Assembly: GCA_002118135.1 (NCBI GenBank)
Contig: BDIU01000149.1
Span: 375-64,374 of the forward strand
DNA: 64,000 nt
Reading direction: 5' to 3'
Origin: Trebouxia sp. TZW2008
Lineage: Eukaryota; Chlorophyta; Trebouxiophyceae; Trebouxiales; Trebouxiaceae
This document shows, in pieces, positions 1-10,120 of the stretch. Positions within the stretch are counted from its first letter, which is position 1. Each line of letters starts with the position of its first letter. Both the position numbers and the translations under genes were made by a program. The notes beneath the pieces are model-generated. The model ran no database searches. It saw only the letters and a program-made list of their open reading frames with translations, and was not told the DNA's origin.

Positions 1-181
1 AAAATAACGGCTAGACTGACCGTGACCCGCAGCACCCCGCACGTGTCCCGTCTATATCGTTACTACATGTGTGTGCTATCACCCTGTCCAGACCATGTGC
101 ATGCTGGAATTGTTGAGCGTCAGCTGTTTTACAAACAAGGGGCTGTAATTACTTAGACGCACATCCACAGCGAAATTGGCC

Positions 182-2733
182 TCAGCATATTTGCTGCAGC
201 GCCAGGAACCCATGCGCCCCATCATGCTGAGACTGGGGTGCGATCTTGACTGTAAGGCATGCTTCAGCAGGCATGGCCAGATACTCATAAACAGATAAGC
301 CCTTGGCGATGTGCTGCATCAATGCATCAGACTGCATAGCAAGTGTATGCTGACCAGCACAGGCTGCATGGCTGCCAGCCCTGATCACCACACGGTCATT
401 CACTAAAACTTGGAAGCTCGCCTTGCAGTGACTGACGAACGCTGCTGATAGGTGGTACAGCCCAGCCTTAAGCACTGTGACTTGTCCCTGCACTCATTCT
501 CTTAGTCAACAAGCCAAGTTTGCTGTTTTCACTTCATGCCTCTGACAGCATCCAAAGCAGAGACTTTGTACAAGTCTATGTAAAGTGCATAATGGACGAC
601 AAATATCATGCAGCTGCACAGGAACCCATGAGCGCAAATGCAAAGTTTCTGTCGTAGCATGTATGAGTAATCACGCTGCACTCTGCCAACCTGCTTGTGG
701 TGAAACTGATCTGGGTCTGACACAGCACACTGCTTGTCCCAAAAAAGGGTTCCACTGCGTGTGAGCTTGCCATTTGACCAGTGCCACCTGCCACATGGCC
801 CTATGAGCCCCCCTGTCCTGAACAGCTGCAGCTCTGCAAGCTCAGCTGCAGATGCCTTGTGATTCAAATCTTCAGACACCTGGAGTCGCAAATCACCAGT
901 CAGCCCGTTTGCATTTCAGGGACAATCATGCAGCATGGCAGCGCACGTATGAGGCACTTGCAGTGTTTGCAAAGGCAACATCTGCATGCAAGCGGAGTAT
1001 GTTTGCGTGCTGGAGCATGTCATCAGCAGCAGCGTAAACAGCAAAGCTACTGCATTGCCACTAACAGATTGCAAAATTGCTGCACTGAAACAAAGGTCAA
1101 CACTCACCTGCATGAAGTCGCATGTGTCAGAACGGTTTGGAGTTGCATTTGTGGTAGTGAAAAACAACTTTGATCTATTGTAGCAATTGCGTCAGTGTGA
1201 TTTGATGCTGCCGTAGCGCAGAAACAGCTGAAACAACATCAGGTTTGGGCAGCGCAATGTCTGCAAAAAAGCAAGCATTTGTGCAAGACTTGCCTGAGTC
1301 AGCGTGGTGTTGACATCCTTGATGCCTGCTTTGGTGTGCAACAGGTCTTTCACATCCTGCAAGTCTGCCACAGAAGCCTTGGTGCTGCGCAGGTGCTCCA
1401 TCACCTGCACTGAACTGTCTGTCATCACCTTCACATGCTTGCACTATCTTGAGGCAAACAGCAGATCCGCCATCGTTTGCATTCCAAGACTGAGACAGAC
1501 AGCAAGCATGGCCAACAGACTGTGCACAGCTTTACATTTGTCACAGCGCATGTGGAACAGAGTTGCAAGTGCATAAATCACATCTGCTTGTCTTGCACTA
1601 CCATCATTGGCTGACATGCAAAGTGTACAAGCTACTGGCATGACGCTCTGTCCAAGGTGTGCACTGTCTTTGACAAGACCAGTGTCCAGGTCATGCTTCC
1701 TTTGAACAATGTGCATTCAGAGCAGTGCCAACCTGCAGTAGGTAGGACTTGTCAGCTTTGCTGTCCAGGTGGCTTTTGAGGACATTGTTGCCAGTAGCCA
1801 ACTGTGCCAGCTCTTTCTGAACTGACTCTATGGACTGCTGCACCCTTGAACACTGCATTGCCTGAGACTGCCTGGTCTCAGAGGTGCTTGCATGACAGCT
1901 GGAACTGCAGCAGGCAACAAGCAGCAGCTGAGATATACTGGAACACGTTTGCTTGCCTTCGTTGCTGACAGTGACAGCAAGTTTGTTGTTTCTGTTGTGG
2001 CTGAAAGCTCATGGCAAAGGCTGATCAGACCTGATACGGTCCGCTGACGCAGCAGCCTCATGCCTGACCCCGTCAATGGCTTTGTGCACATCTGACAGAG
2101 CCACAAAGGCGCTCTTCTCAGCTGCATCTTGACGCTGTTGCACGGCTGACATGTCTCTGACCAGCGCTGTGCTTGCTGCTGAAAGGGCTGCAACCTGGAT
2201 GGGAATGGTTGACTTGCAAAGGTAGCATGAACGATAGGTTCCAAAACCCAAGGCAGTGAGTAAGAAGAGTGTTGTCAACCTGTGTGTGCAGTTCCTTCTG
2301 TACAATCTTTGCCTGCTTCTGCTGAAACTCTTTGTACTGCTGCAAATCTGCATGGCTGTCTAGGCTTCTTCTTGTCAGCGCGTGGACTTTCTCCTGCAAA
2401 GACTTCTGTAATGCAGCAGCTTGCTGCAGTGCCTTTGCGTCAGCGCAACTTGCAATCTGCTCCTCGAGCTGCAGCCACAACCATCATGCTGTGCTGGCTA
2501 TATCATAGCCGCATTGCTGGGCTCAGATGCGCAGATACCTGAGCTGACTTCAGCTGATGCTCTTTTAGGGAGACCTTGGCAGCGAGTGCTGAGATGAAGT
2601 CCTGGTTCTGCACAAGCTGTCCCTGGCTGCTTTGCAGCTTTTCGATCTTCATGTTCTGGTCCTTGACCTGATTTGACAGACGCACAAATGCCTGTGTGAT
2701 GACGGAAGGGATGTTTCGCCATTCGCTGACGCC
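182..2733 (-). CDS. Coiled-coil protein with C-terminal C1q/TNF-like domain (5' end unresolved)
   Basis: Seven exons join with matching phases (2733-2539, 2468-2280, 2194-2031, 1844-1733, 1437-1294, 879-691, 487-182), giving 432 residues in frame to the TGA at 182-184. The upstream start exon was not found. The first ~290 residues are charged and heptad-like, rich in Gln, Lys, Ala and Leu (e.g. KASVADLQDVKDLL), with repeated 'KA-x-x-x-D/E-L' blocks typical of long coiled coils. The last ~130 residues start at GRWHWSNGKL and include AGLYHLSAAFVS, FQVLVNDRVV and a final GFLALQQIC. This spacing of short beta strands resembles the C1q/TNF jelly roll that ends many protist coiled-coil proteins. 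The intron after 1294 starts with GC (CAG|GCAAGT). Role unknown; a scaffold or ciliary protein is possible but unproven. Confidence 0.6.
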
Positions 2734-3085
2734 CTGCACAGCTTAGCATGCTTTCTGTGTTGAGAAGGTCATATCGCAACAGCTTGCCTCAGGCAAATTG
2801 CTCTTACCAAAAACTCGAGATGACATCTACTTCCTTCCTGCACAGTCTGCATGACCATCCGCGAGGATGTGGCGCTACAGGCCAGCTGGTCAACAGAAAC
2901 TCACAATGCCTCAACTGATTCATGGGGACAGGCATCTCGGGATTAGGGTTGTTACAGGGCTTGCCAGATTCCCAAACGCCCTTTCGCATGGTTTCCAAGG
3001 GCCAACCTTTGCAATACACAGAAGGCAAGCGCTGCAGCAACAACGGCAGGTGCTTCGGCGTCGGTTGCAATCTGCTCTCGACAAC

Positions 3086-6000
3086 ATGGAGGGAAAGTTG
3101 GCAAAGCTATTGCCTGTCGCTATGCTGGTGCTGGTCGCTCATCAAGTATATGCAGCCGAGGTATATTGCACGCTGAGGCGCTGCGCTGCTGTGTTATTAT
3201 AAAGTCCGCAGCACATCTGTTTCGTGTATTGCAACGTGAAGCAGTGCTTGTCGCAATTGAAGTCGCCACAGCAAGTCCGTCGTGAAGCATGGCGGAGAAA
3301 GGTCCGGCACTGGACTGAAGCGTCGCTGTGTTATGCAGTATCGCGTCATCACATCACAGAGCAAAACTGGTGGCGCGTTCTCAAGTGATTTCTTGAGCGC
3401 CTTGTCCGCAGACTTCAACAACGGCACCAGCAACTCTAGCAGCGAAACCAGCCTGTCTTTGAACCGGACATACGCAGGCGCAGCTGTGCCTGTGGACGTG
3501 TACAGTGTGTCTTCATCCAACAACGTCAACGCCAGCAGCCTGTGTGCTGCCTTGACTGGCACTAGTGACGGTGAGCATATACCCTTCCACCAACGCTAAA
3601 CCCCTTCAGCTTCCTCCAAACTGGTAGCTAGCTTGTCTACTAGCAGGACAACATCTCCACACAGTCTAAACCACTCCCTTGTCCTGCAGTTGGCTACTGT
3701 GAAGTGGACGTCAAGGTGTCTACTGATGTTGGTGCAGCAGACCCTAACGACCAGTACTTGGCTCAGCAGTGGGACATGACTCATGTCACTGCTCCAACTG
3801 CATGGGCCAATGGATTCACTGGTACTGATCAAGTCAGGGTATGCATGATTGACACTGGTGTTGATTATACACACCCTGATCTGGTCGGTAATCTGTGGAT
3901 CAACCCTCAAGAGGCAGCTGGAGCAGGCGCCAGTAGCACAAATGGCTACAAGAATGGCATTGACGACGATGGTGACGGTGAGCACTGGACTTATGATATC
4001 GAAACAACATTGCCAACCACACCCGTGCTACCCTTTGCTATTGTAGTGCTTGATCATGCCCTATACAAATGGCTACAAGAGTGGCAATGATGTTGATGGT
4101 GACCTTGAGCACCTCACTTATGGCTTAGAGTTCAATGTGCTGTGTGTTTGTTGCTGATGCATTGCTTGATCAAGCTCTGCACAACAGAATTTGCTGTGAA
4201 TTTGTTGTGTCACAGGACTGCTGTCACACCTCCAGCAGAAAGTGCAACTCTCCATGCAATTACTGCACGCTAGCATATTTCCTTTGGTCCCTACTGTAGT
4301 ATGCAGCAACATAGCTGCCATGCGTAGCCTCTGCACACTCATGACGGCAACAGAAGTAGCCATGCTTATTCACTTAATGATCCATTCCAGCAGCACTACG
4401 CGTATACATGTGTGCATTGGCAATCTCAGGCACAAACTGCGGCATATTGGATCCATTGGTAGCAACTGATCAGCATATGGTCAAGCACTCCCACATGCAG
4501 ACAGGCTCAGCAATTCTTTCAGCAGCATTGTTGTTTGAGATCATTCATGCCATCTCAGTACTGCTTTCAATTGTGTACAGGTATTGTTGATGACATCTAT
4601 GGTGCCAGCTTTGTGGATGGTGCTGTCTCCGGTGACCCAATGGACCAGAACGGTCACGGCACTTTTGTGGCTGGAGTCGTTGGTGCTGTGGGCAACAACG
4701 CCATTGGTGTGACTGGTGTCAACCAAGCAGTCACCATCATTGCCTGCAAGTTCATGGACGCCACTGGCAACGGCTGGGTGTCAGACGCCATCCAGTGCAT
4801 TGACTACTGCATCTCCAAGGACGCTCACATCATGTCCAACTCCTGGGGTGGTGTCGCCTACTCACAAGCTCTGCAGGTTGGTCACCTGTAGCATAGTGAG
4901 CTTGGCATTCTATGCAATCTTTGGGCCTGATTACACCACGCTCACTGCTTCAGTGCGACTAGTACTTTTCATCACTGGTCTGTTACACCATCCCTCAGCT
5001 TTGACCATGGTTCTGAAGGTAGCAGTCAGGTAGTGGTCCCATGCAGCGTTCTGTAAACAGAATTTGTGTCGCCATCTTTATGTGCATCGTCATCTGGTTG
5101 ACTTCTTTGTTGTTATCACAACAGTTGTAACCAGACTGCCATTAGCACGACAAGTATCATTCATCCTTACCTTCATGAGTATGCTCGTTATTTTGATTGC
5201 TGTTGATGTGATTGTTATGTGCAGACCGCCATTGACTCTGCTGAGGCTCATGGAGCCCTGTTTGTGGCATCAGCCGGCAATGAGGGTGTCAACACTGACA
5301 CCACCGCCCACTACCCCTCCAGCCTGAACAGCAGCATTGTGCTGTCAGTGGGCGCCTCAGACTCCACCGACAACCTGTGGGCACGCAGCAACTATGGCAA
5401 GAGCACTGTGCACGTTGCTGCACCCGGAGTGTCTGTTCTCAACCTGGGCCTGGCTGGCCTGTATGTCAAGATGACTGGCACCTCAATGGCCACCCCTCAC
5501 GTGGCTGGAGCTGCTGCTCTGGTGCTGCAGAAGTGAGCAAATACGTCTGTGTTTCAACAGTTGCAATGTTGCTTGTATGACAGGCATCTCCTTAGCCAAA
5601 CCCCCTATGACTGGAGCCGCTGCAATGGTGCTGCAAAAATGAGTGTATTGTCTCAACATGCTCTGCCTGAGTGTATTGCCTCAATTCACTGTTGCTTGTT
5701 GCTGGTCTGGTATGCCAAGATGGCTGGCATCTCCACAGCCAAATCCTCATGTATCTGCAGCGGCTGCAATGATGCTGCAATACTGAGTGTACTGTCTCAA
5801 CACGCTCTGCCTGTTCAGTCTCCAGTCTTTGTTGCTTGTTGCTGATGTTACATGTCAACATGACTGGCACCTCCATAGCAGACCCATCATATGTCTGGAG
5901 TCGCTGCAATGGTACTGCAAAAATGAGTGTAATGTGTGCTGTAGTGAGTCCAAACACACTCTGCCTGAGGGTATGGTCTCAACCCACTGTTGCTTGTTGC

Positions 6001-7184
6001 TGGTATCGTATGTCAACATCAGTTGCACCCCACTTCTCTGGCTACTCCTCACATGCCTGCAGCTGCTGCCTTAGTGCTGCAGAAGTGCCTGCATTGCACC
6101 AGCACCCTCGGACCATTGCTTATATGTTCTGATGACTGGCACCTCAATGGCCACCCCCCATGTGACTGGAGCCGCTGCATTGGTGTTGCAAAAGTTAGTG
6201 CACTGTCTCAACACATATGAACTTTTGCGTTCAAGTGGCGCTGTATGTGAAAACAACTGGCAGCTGTATGGCGACGCCCCATGTCTTTGCATTTGCTGCA
6301 CTGGTGCCGCAGAAGTGAGTCAGTCAAAGCACACCTGCCTGTCAACTAGCATTGAACAAAGCGCCAGAGGGAAAGCTCAAAGCCTCACTGCCAACCATCA
6401 TTACACCTGCAAACTCTCCAGCACGCCATTCTGGCAGCTCTATCATCACAGCAAGTTAGCTTGGCGCTTGCTGCTGTAATTGTGACAGTGATGACGACTG
6501 CAACTGGATTGCAGGTTTTTGGCCAATGGGTGGCCCATTACAACAACAGGCAACCAGGGCCTGGGTGTGCAAGTCAAGCAGCTCATCATGTCTGCAACAG
6601 TGTCGATGGGAACAGCCAACTCAGCCAAGCTGGCTTCTGGACTGTTGGACATCTGGGCTGCCATCCAGCTTGTGCCCATTGATCCTTCATCCTCTTCTTC
6701 GTCTGGAAGCAGCACTGGCTTTGGAGACACTCCCAGCACCCCTGCAACACCTGAGGAGGCCAACCCCTTCTCCTCCTCGTCTGCTACCCAGTCACAGGAC
6801 TTTGAGAATGCTGGGGTGACCCCCAGCAACGACACAGGGGTCAGCCCTTCACCCGCATCTGTGGCGGACTCCCTTATTGCAACAGCTGTGCAGCAGACTG
6901 CAGCCATCGCAATCAACACCACTGTCAACACTACCAAGCCAGTGTTTGGAAATGTCCAGGCAGTGGTGTTCACACCAAGCGGAAATGCAGTTGCCCCAGC
7001 AGTTGCAGCACCCAATGATACAGCTCACATTGAGGGGCCTGCATACGCTCCCATTGCTTCAGGTGCACCTGTTGCAGCACCCAAGGCGGCACTTGCTAAG
7101 ACCCCAACAGCCACCAAAACACCCGTGGCAGCTGTGCAGAATGCCTCTGGGCATGCTGGCTCAGGAAGAAAGGCCATTCTGTAG
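3086..7184 (+). CDS. Secreted subtilisin-like serine protease (S8 family)
   Basis: Six exons close in phase: 3086-3160, 3339-3570, 3690-3977, 4581-4876, 5225-5532, 6515-7184; 622 residues. Exon 1 encodes a signal peptide (MEGKLAKLLP, hydrophobic core, cleavage near VYA-AE). Exon 2 looks like an inhibitor-I9-type propeptide (YRVITSQS). The catalytic residues are visible: Asp157 in MIDTGVDYTHPDL, His224 in NGHGTFVAG, oxyanion Asn316 in SAGNEG, and Ser384 in GTSMATPHVAG. The protease domain ends near QLIMSATV, followed by a ~170-residue tail rich in Ser, Thr, Pro and Ala, probably extracellular or cell-wall associated. Green algae use secreted subtilases in sporangial wall lysis (known for the group); this role is only inferred here. 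The introns after the Asp and Ser exons hold degenerate copies of those exon ends. Confidence 0.93.
3938..4122 (+). repeat. Exon echo: decayed copy of the Asp-exon end in the next intron
   Basis: The exon end plus donor at 3938-3995 (reading NGYKNGIDDDGDG, then GTGAGCACTGG) recurs at 4065-4122, offset 127 bases. The similarity continues into the following intron text (TTGCTTGATCA-like words in both). The copy has lost the donor GT (CTTGAGCAC in place of GGTGAGCAC), so it reads as a decayed tandem duplication of exon end plus intron start. Confidence 0.75.
5461..6322 (+). repeat. Tandem array: catalytic-serine exon end and six intronic echoes
   Basis: The parent at 5461-5540 encodes MTGTSMATPHVAG...LVLQK and the donor. 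Degenerate copies follow at about 5579-5645, 5708-5785, 5850-5925, 6009-6090, 6120-6200 and 6238-6322. Each keeps recognisable ACTGGCACCTC..., GGAGCCGCTGCA and GTGCTGCAAAA words, followed by a donor-like GTGAGT/GAGTGT and the CTCAACA...CTGTTGCTTGTTGCTGG intron text. The fifth copy still encodes an intact GTSMATPHVTGAAALVLQK; the others carry indels. The genuine next exon begins at 6515. Confidence 0.88.
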
Positions 7185-7375
7185 ATCTGTTATAAACTTT
7201 GTGACAATCTGTTTCAAAACGCTCTGTATAAGAGTCTGCCTTGTTGGTTGCAGGAACGCATGTATGTAGCTTGCTGCTTCTATTCATTATTACTTTTGTG
7301 CTGTTTTCCTGATTGTGCTGTGGTGTGATACAGCAGTTGTGTTTGCTCAAGCCCCCTTTCTTGCTGCTCAATTGC

Positions 7376-7380
7376 TGTAA
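7376..7380 (+). terminator. TGTAA polyadenylation motif of the protease gene
   Basis: TGTAA lies ~190 bases after the stop codon at 7184. In chlorophyte algae TGTAA is the usual near-upstream poly(A) signal (established knowledge). Position is plausible but cleavage is not visible from sequence. Confidence 0.45.
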
Positions 7381-7499
7381 CATGCACTTTTGCCAGATTC
7401 AATTTTTCACCTATCCATGACAAGCATGCACTACACACAAAAATTGCTAACATCTGCGATCACTCATTGGCACAACACCACGTCAAGAAAAAAAACAAG

Positions 7500-7600
7500 A
7501 AAAAAAAAGTGTACGCCATTAGGCGTCATAACGGGAGCCTCTGTCTAAAGAGGCAGCCCGAGAACCACATCATGTTTACTGCGTCAACAAAACACAGTCT
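7500..7600 (-). other. Two hairpins followed by a T-run (3' UTR structure or small Pol III RNA)
   Basis: The 7185-7802 spacer contains no convincing ORF. On the minus strand two stem-loops occur in succession: CGGG/GCCTCT pairing with AGAGGC/CCCG at about 7529-7557, and GACGCC-TAAT-GGCGTA at about 7511-7527. A run of eight T (7501-7508) follows directly, then a second T-rich stretch. Hairpin plus T-run would fit Pol III termination, or simply the 3' UTR of the convergent pocket-protein gene. No tRNA, U6 or U3 signature was found. Confidence 0.3.
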
Positions 7601-7802
7601 GAAGTAACGAGGCAAATTTGCAAGAGGCAAGCATGACCATACTGAAAAGCATCAGGATCCTGTACCGGTACCTCCAATCAAATGGACAAATTGTGCCATG
7701 TCATCAGGTGTTGGGCTTATCAAGAGCAGATTGCAGACAGCACACGGCCCGTGCGGCACCATATTTGCAGCCATGCTGCTGATTTCTGATCTTATCACAC
7801 AA

Positions 7803-9470
7803 TCAAGCCTGCATCTGTCCAAGCCTGCTCAAGCGAGTGTTCATGTCTGTGGCTGACAAGGGCTTTAAGGGCGCCCTTTTAGCTTTTCCTAAATGATTGC
7901 TGATGGCCTTCTCTGTCTGTACATCATGGTGGAGCATGCTGGGGAACCTGTCCTGTAGGATGCTTTCCATGCGCGGCAAAAAGACTTGATTGTACAGCTG
8001 TCGTGTATCACCATATTGTGCCTGAGCACTGTCTCCAGCAGGACTCAGCTCTGCATGTTTGAAGTCTTGCATGGTGTGGTGCGGGAACACATGCATCAAA
8101 GCTTCTGTGATTTCCCTGAATGAAGCTGCTGCACCATGCGCCCTTGCAATTGCGTACACACAGCATGCTACCAGATTAGACAGGTGCTGACCAAACAACA
8201 GGTCCAGATGTTCTTGCAGCACACAATGCAGAAGCCACTCACAGTCCCTGAGAAATGCACCATTACTGCCTAGCGCAGCTGAAGCAGCAGCCATGGCAGC
8301 TGCACAGCCCTTCACCCTGGTCCTAGCTAAAGCACTCATACTATCTAGGAAGCAAGAGACCAGTGCATAGTCCGCAGGCATGTGAGAACCACCCCCACCA
8401 TCACAGATGGCCTGAAACAGAGAGCTGCCCGTCTGCCACGCCATGTCTTCAGTGATCTTCACGCGCATGAACATCAGATAGCTTGCAACGCTTTCAGCCA
8501 TAGGGGTCACAGTCTCAGCTGCTAGGTACTGCAGAAAAAGTCCGCAGGCTTCCCAATTGTCAAAGGCAGCTGGCAGCTGACCAAGCAGTGAGGACACAGC
8601 AGGGAATGACGCAATGGCGCTTGTGCAGTAGCAAGTCAGCTCCACTGCACAAGTCAGCAGGGCTAGCTGCAAGGTACGGTTGCCGGCCAGTGACATAACC
8701 CTGGAGTCCACTGCAGCGCCTGACCTGGTGTGCTTTTCAGTCACAGTTGCCAGCAAGCCTTGCAGCACCCTGCAGCCAGTTGATGAAGGGCTGCACAGTG
8801 TTGAAAGGGGAAGCAAGCGGTCAGCAAGAGATGCATGCTGTAAGCATATGCCAGCCCTCCACGCTGCAGCTGGCAAAGCAAGTAGCAGCACCTCATGGGA
8901 ATGCAACATGAATAGAGGCCTGTAAGAGTCACTGAGTTACCTGTAGTAGAGATACAAAGCACACTTTGCACAGTGAAACTCCTGTTCATCCAGAGCATTG
9001 TCCTGCAGCTGAATGCTCGCTGCATCTTCTGCATTGTTGCTTAAGCGTCTGAATGCCTGCAGAGATGTAAAGCAAGGAAGTGGACACTCGATGCAGCTCG
9101 GCTGAGCTTACTTGAACACAAGGAAAGTCAGTGGCAATGTGCAACATGTCCTGTTTGGCTTGCACTGGCTGGTCAGACTCCGACAAATGCAGTCAACATG
9201 GCTGCTGCTGTACCTCATGTACAAAAGCCTTGGCTTGATTGACAATCTGCACCTGCAGGCAAGCATGGCTTAGCCTTGCACAAGCTTGTGCTGAACCCCT
9301 GCAGCAACTCAGTGCTGTCTTCTGGCCAATACCGTCTTATCTGGCTTCAGCAAAGCAAACAGCTTTCCTGCAGGAAGCCTCTCCATTGCAGCATACACAG
9401 TGGCCAGCCACTGTTGAGCTTCCTGTCCGAAGCTGCAGTCAAACTCGACCTCGCCGTCTATTGCCGCCAT
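7803..9470 (-). CDS. RBR: Retinoblastoma-related pocket protein, unusually short
   Basis: Five exons close in phase: 9470-9333, 9252-9214 (39 bases), 9177-9112, 9056-8941, 8919-7803; 491 residues. An in-frame TAA stands 21 bases upstream of the ATG, supporting this start. Pocket A is recognised by NRTLQLALLTCAVEL and DMAWQTGSSLF (residues ~200-290), matching the 'LLACALEV' and 'SLAWxxxSxLF' signatures of Rb. Pocket B is recognised by CEWLLHCVLQEHLDLLF...HLSNLVACCVYAIARAHG...FREI and YGDTRQLYNQVFLPRM (residues ~310-440). Plant RBRs and algal MAT3 are ~1000 residues or more. Here the RbN domain is absent or unrecognisable, the first half of pocket A is short, and the A-B linker is nearly gone. 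The role would be E2F-linked control of division and size (family knowledge). The 1.1-kb last exon is long for this window. Confidence 0.82.
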
Positions 9471-10120
9471 ATTGCGCAGCTCTGCCGATTAGCCAGTGGC
9501 TGACAGGCAAAGCACTTGCAGAGGTATTCCGGTTGGAAGCAACCAAAATGTTCAATCGTTGTGACGACTCAAAGACACTCGATGGGCTTGCCACTGCCCG
9601 CATGAAGCGAAATTCAAATGGCAGCATGCTGTGAAGAGGAATCGATCTGACGAAGATGAATCATCAACATTATACTACCCATATGCATGCTCAAACGACT
9701 CTGATGTCCTAGGTCATGTGCTTGTCAAGACCATAATAATTCAGCTTTGCCTAATCATGCATTGACATAGCGAAACAACAGAATCTGTTGTGTTGAGTTC
9801 TGGAATTGCTGCAACTGCTCAGACACGCTTAGCCTCATGACATTCCACTTACAACAGCAGAGTCACAGTGGCTCAGAACAGCATCTGGTGTAACTCAAGA
9901 CCAAGGCATCAAATCATCATGCTGCCTGCATAAGGGCTGCAGGCCTAGCAACCATTGCAGTAGTAATTCTGCCGCTTATACTTTCAGCAAAGGCTTGCAA
10001 GGTATGTCAAACGCAGCCTAGTTTACAATTGGGTCAGCTATGCAATACGTGGTGCACTTGCTGTCGAAGCATGGCATACAACGTGCTTGAGTGCAAACAC
10101 TATAGCATCCTTATGTGTCT
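9471..10120. other. Spacer between two minus-strand genes
   Basis: The 650 bases hold no ORF with coding character. They should contain the promoter and 5' UTR of the pocket-protein gene and the 3' UTR of the WD40 gene. The minus-strand ORF overlapping 9439-9627 is interrupted in the pocket-protein frame by the TAA upstream of its ATG, so I treat it as non-coding. Confidence 0.5.

Noticed and set aside
7632..7800. Possible U3 snoRNA (GACCATACT ... AGGATC on the plus strand)
   Set aside because: The box A core TTCTATAG is absent, no B, C or D boxes follow, and the RNA would run into the pocket-protein coding exon.
9439..9627. Minus-strand ORF resembling the start of Rb pocket A (SPSSVFESSQRLNIL)
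   Set aside because: It lies upstream of the ATG and is separated from it by an in-frame stop; no splice path joins it. The similarity is short.
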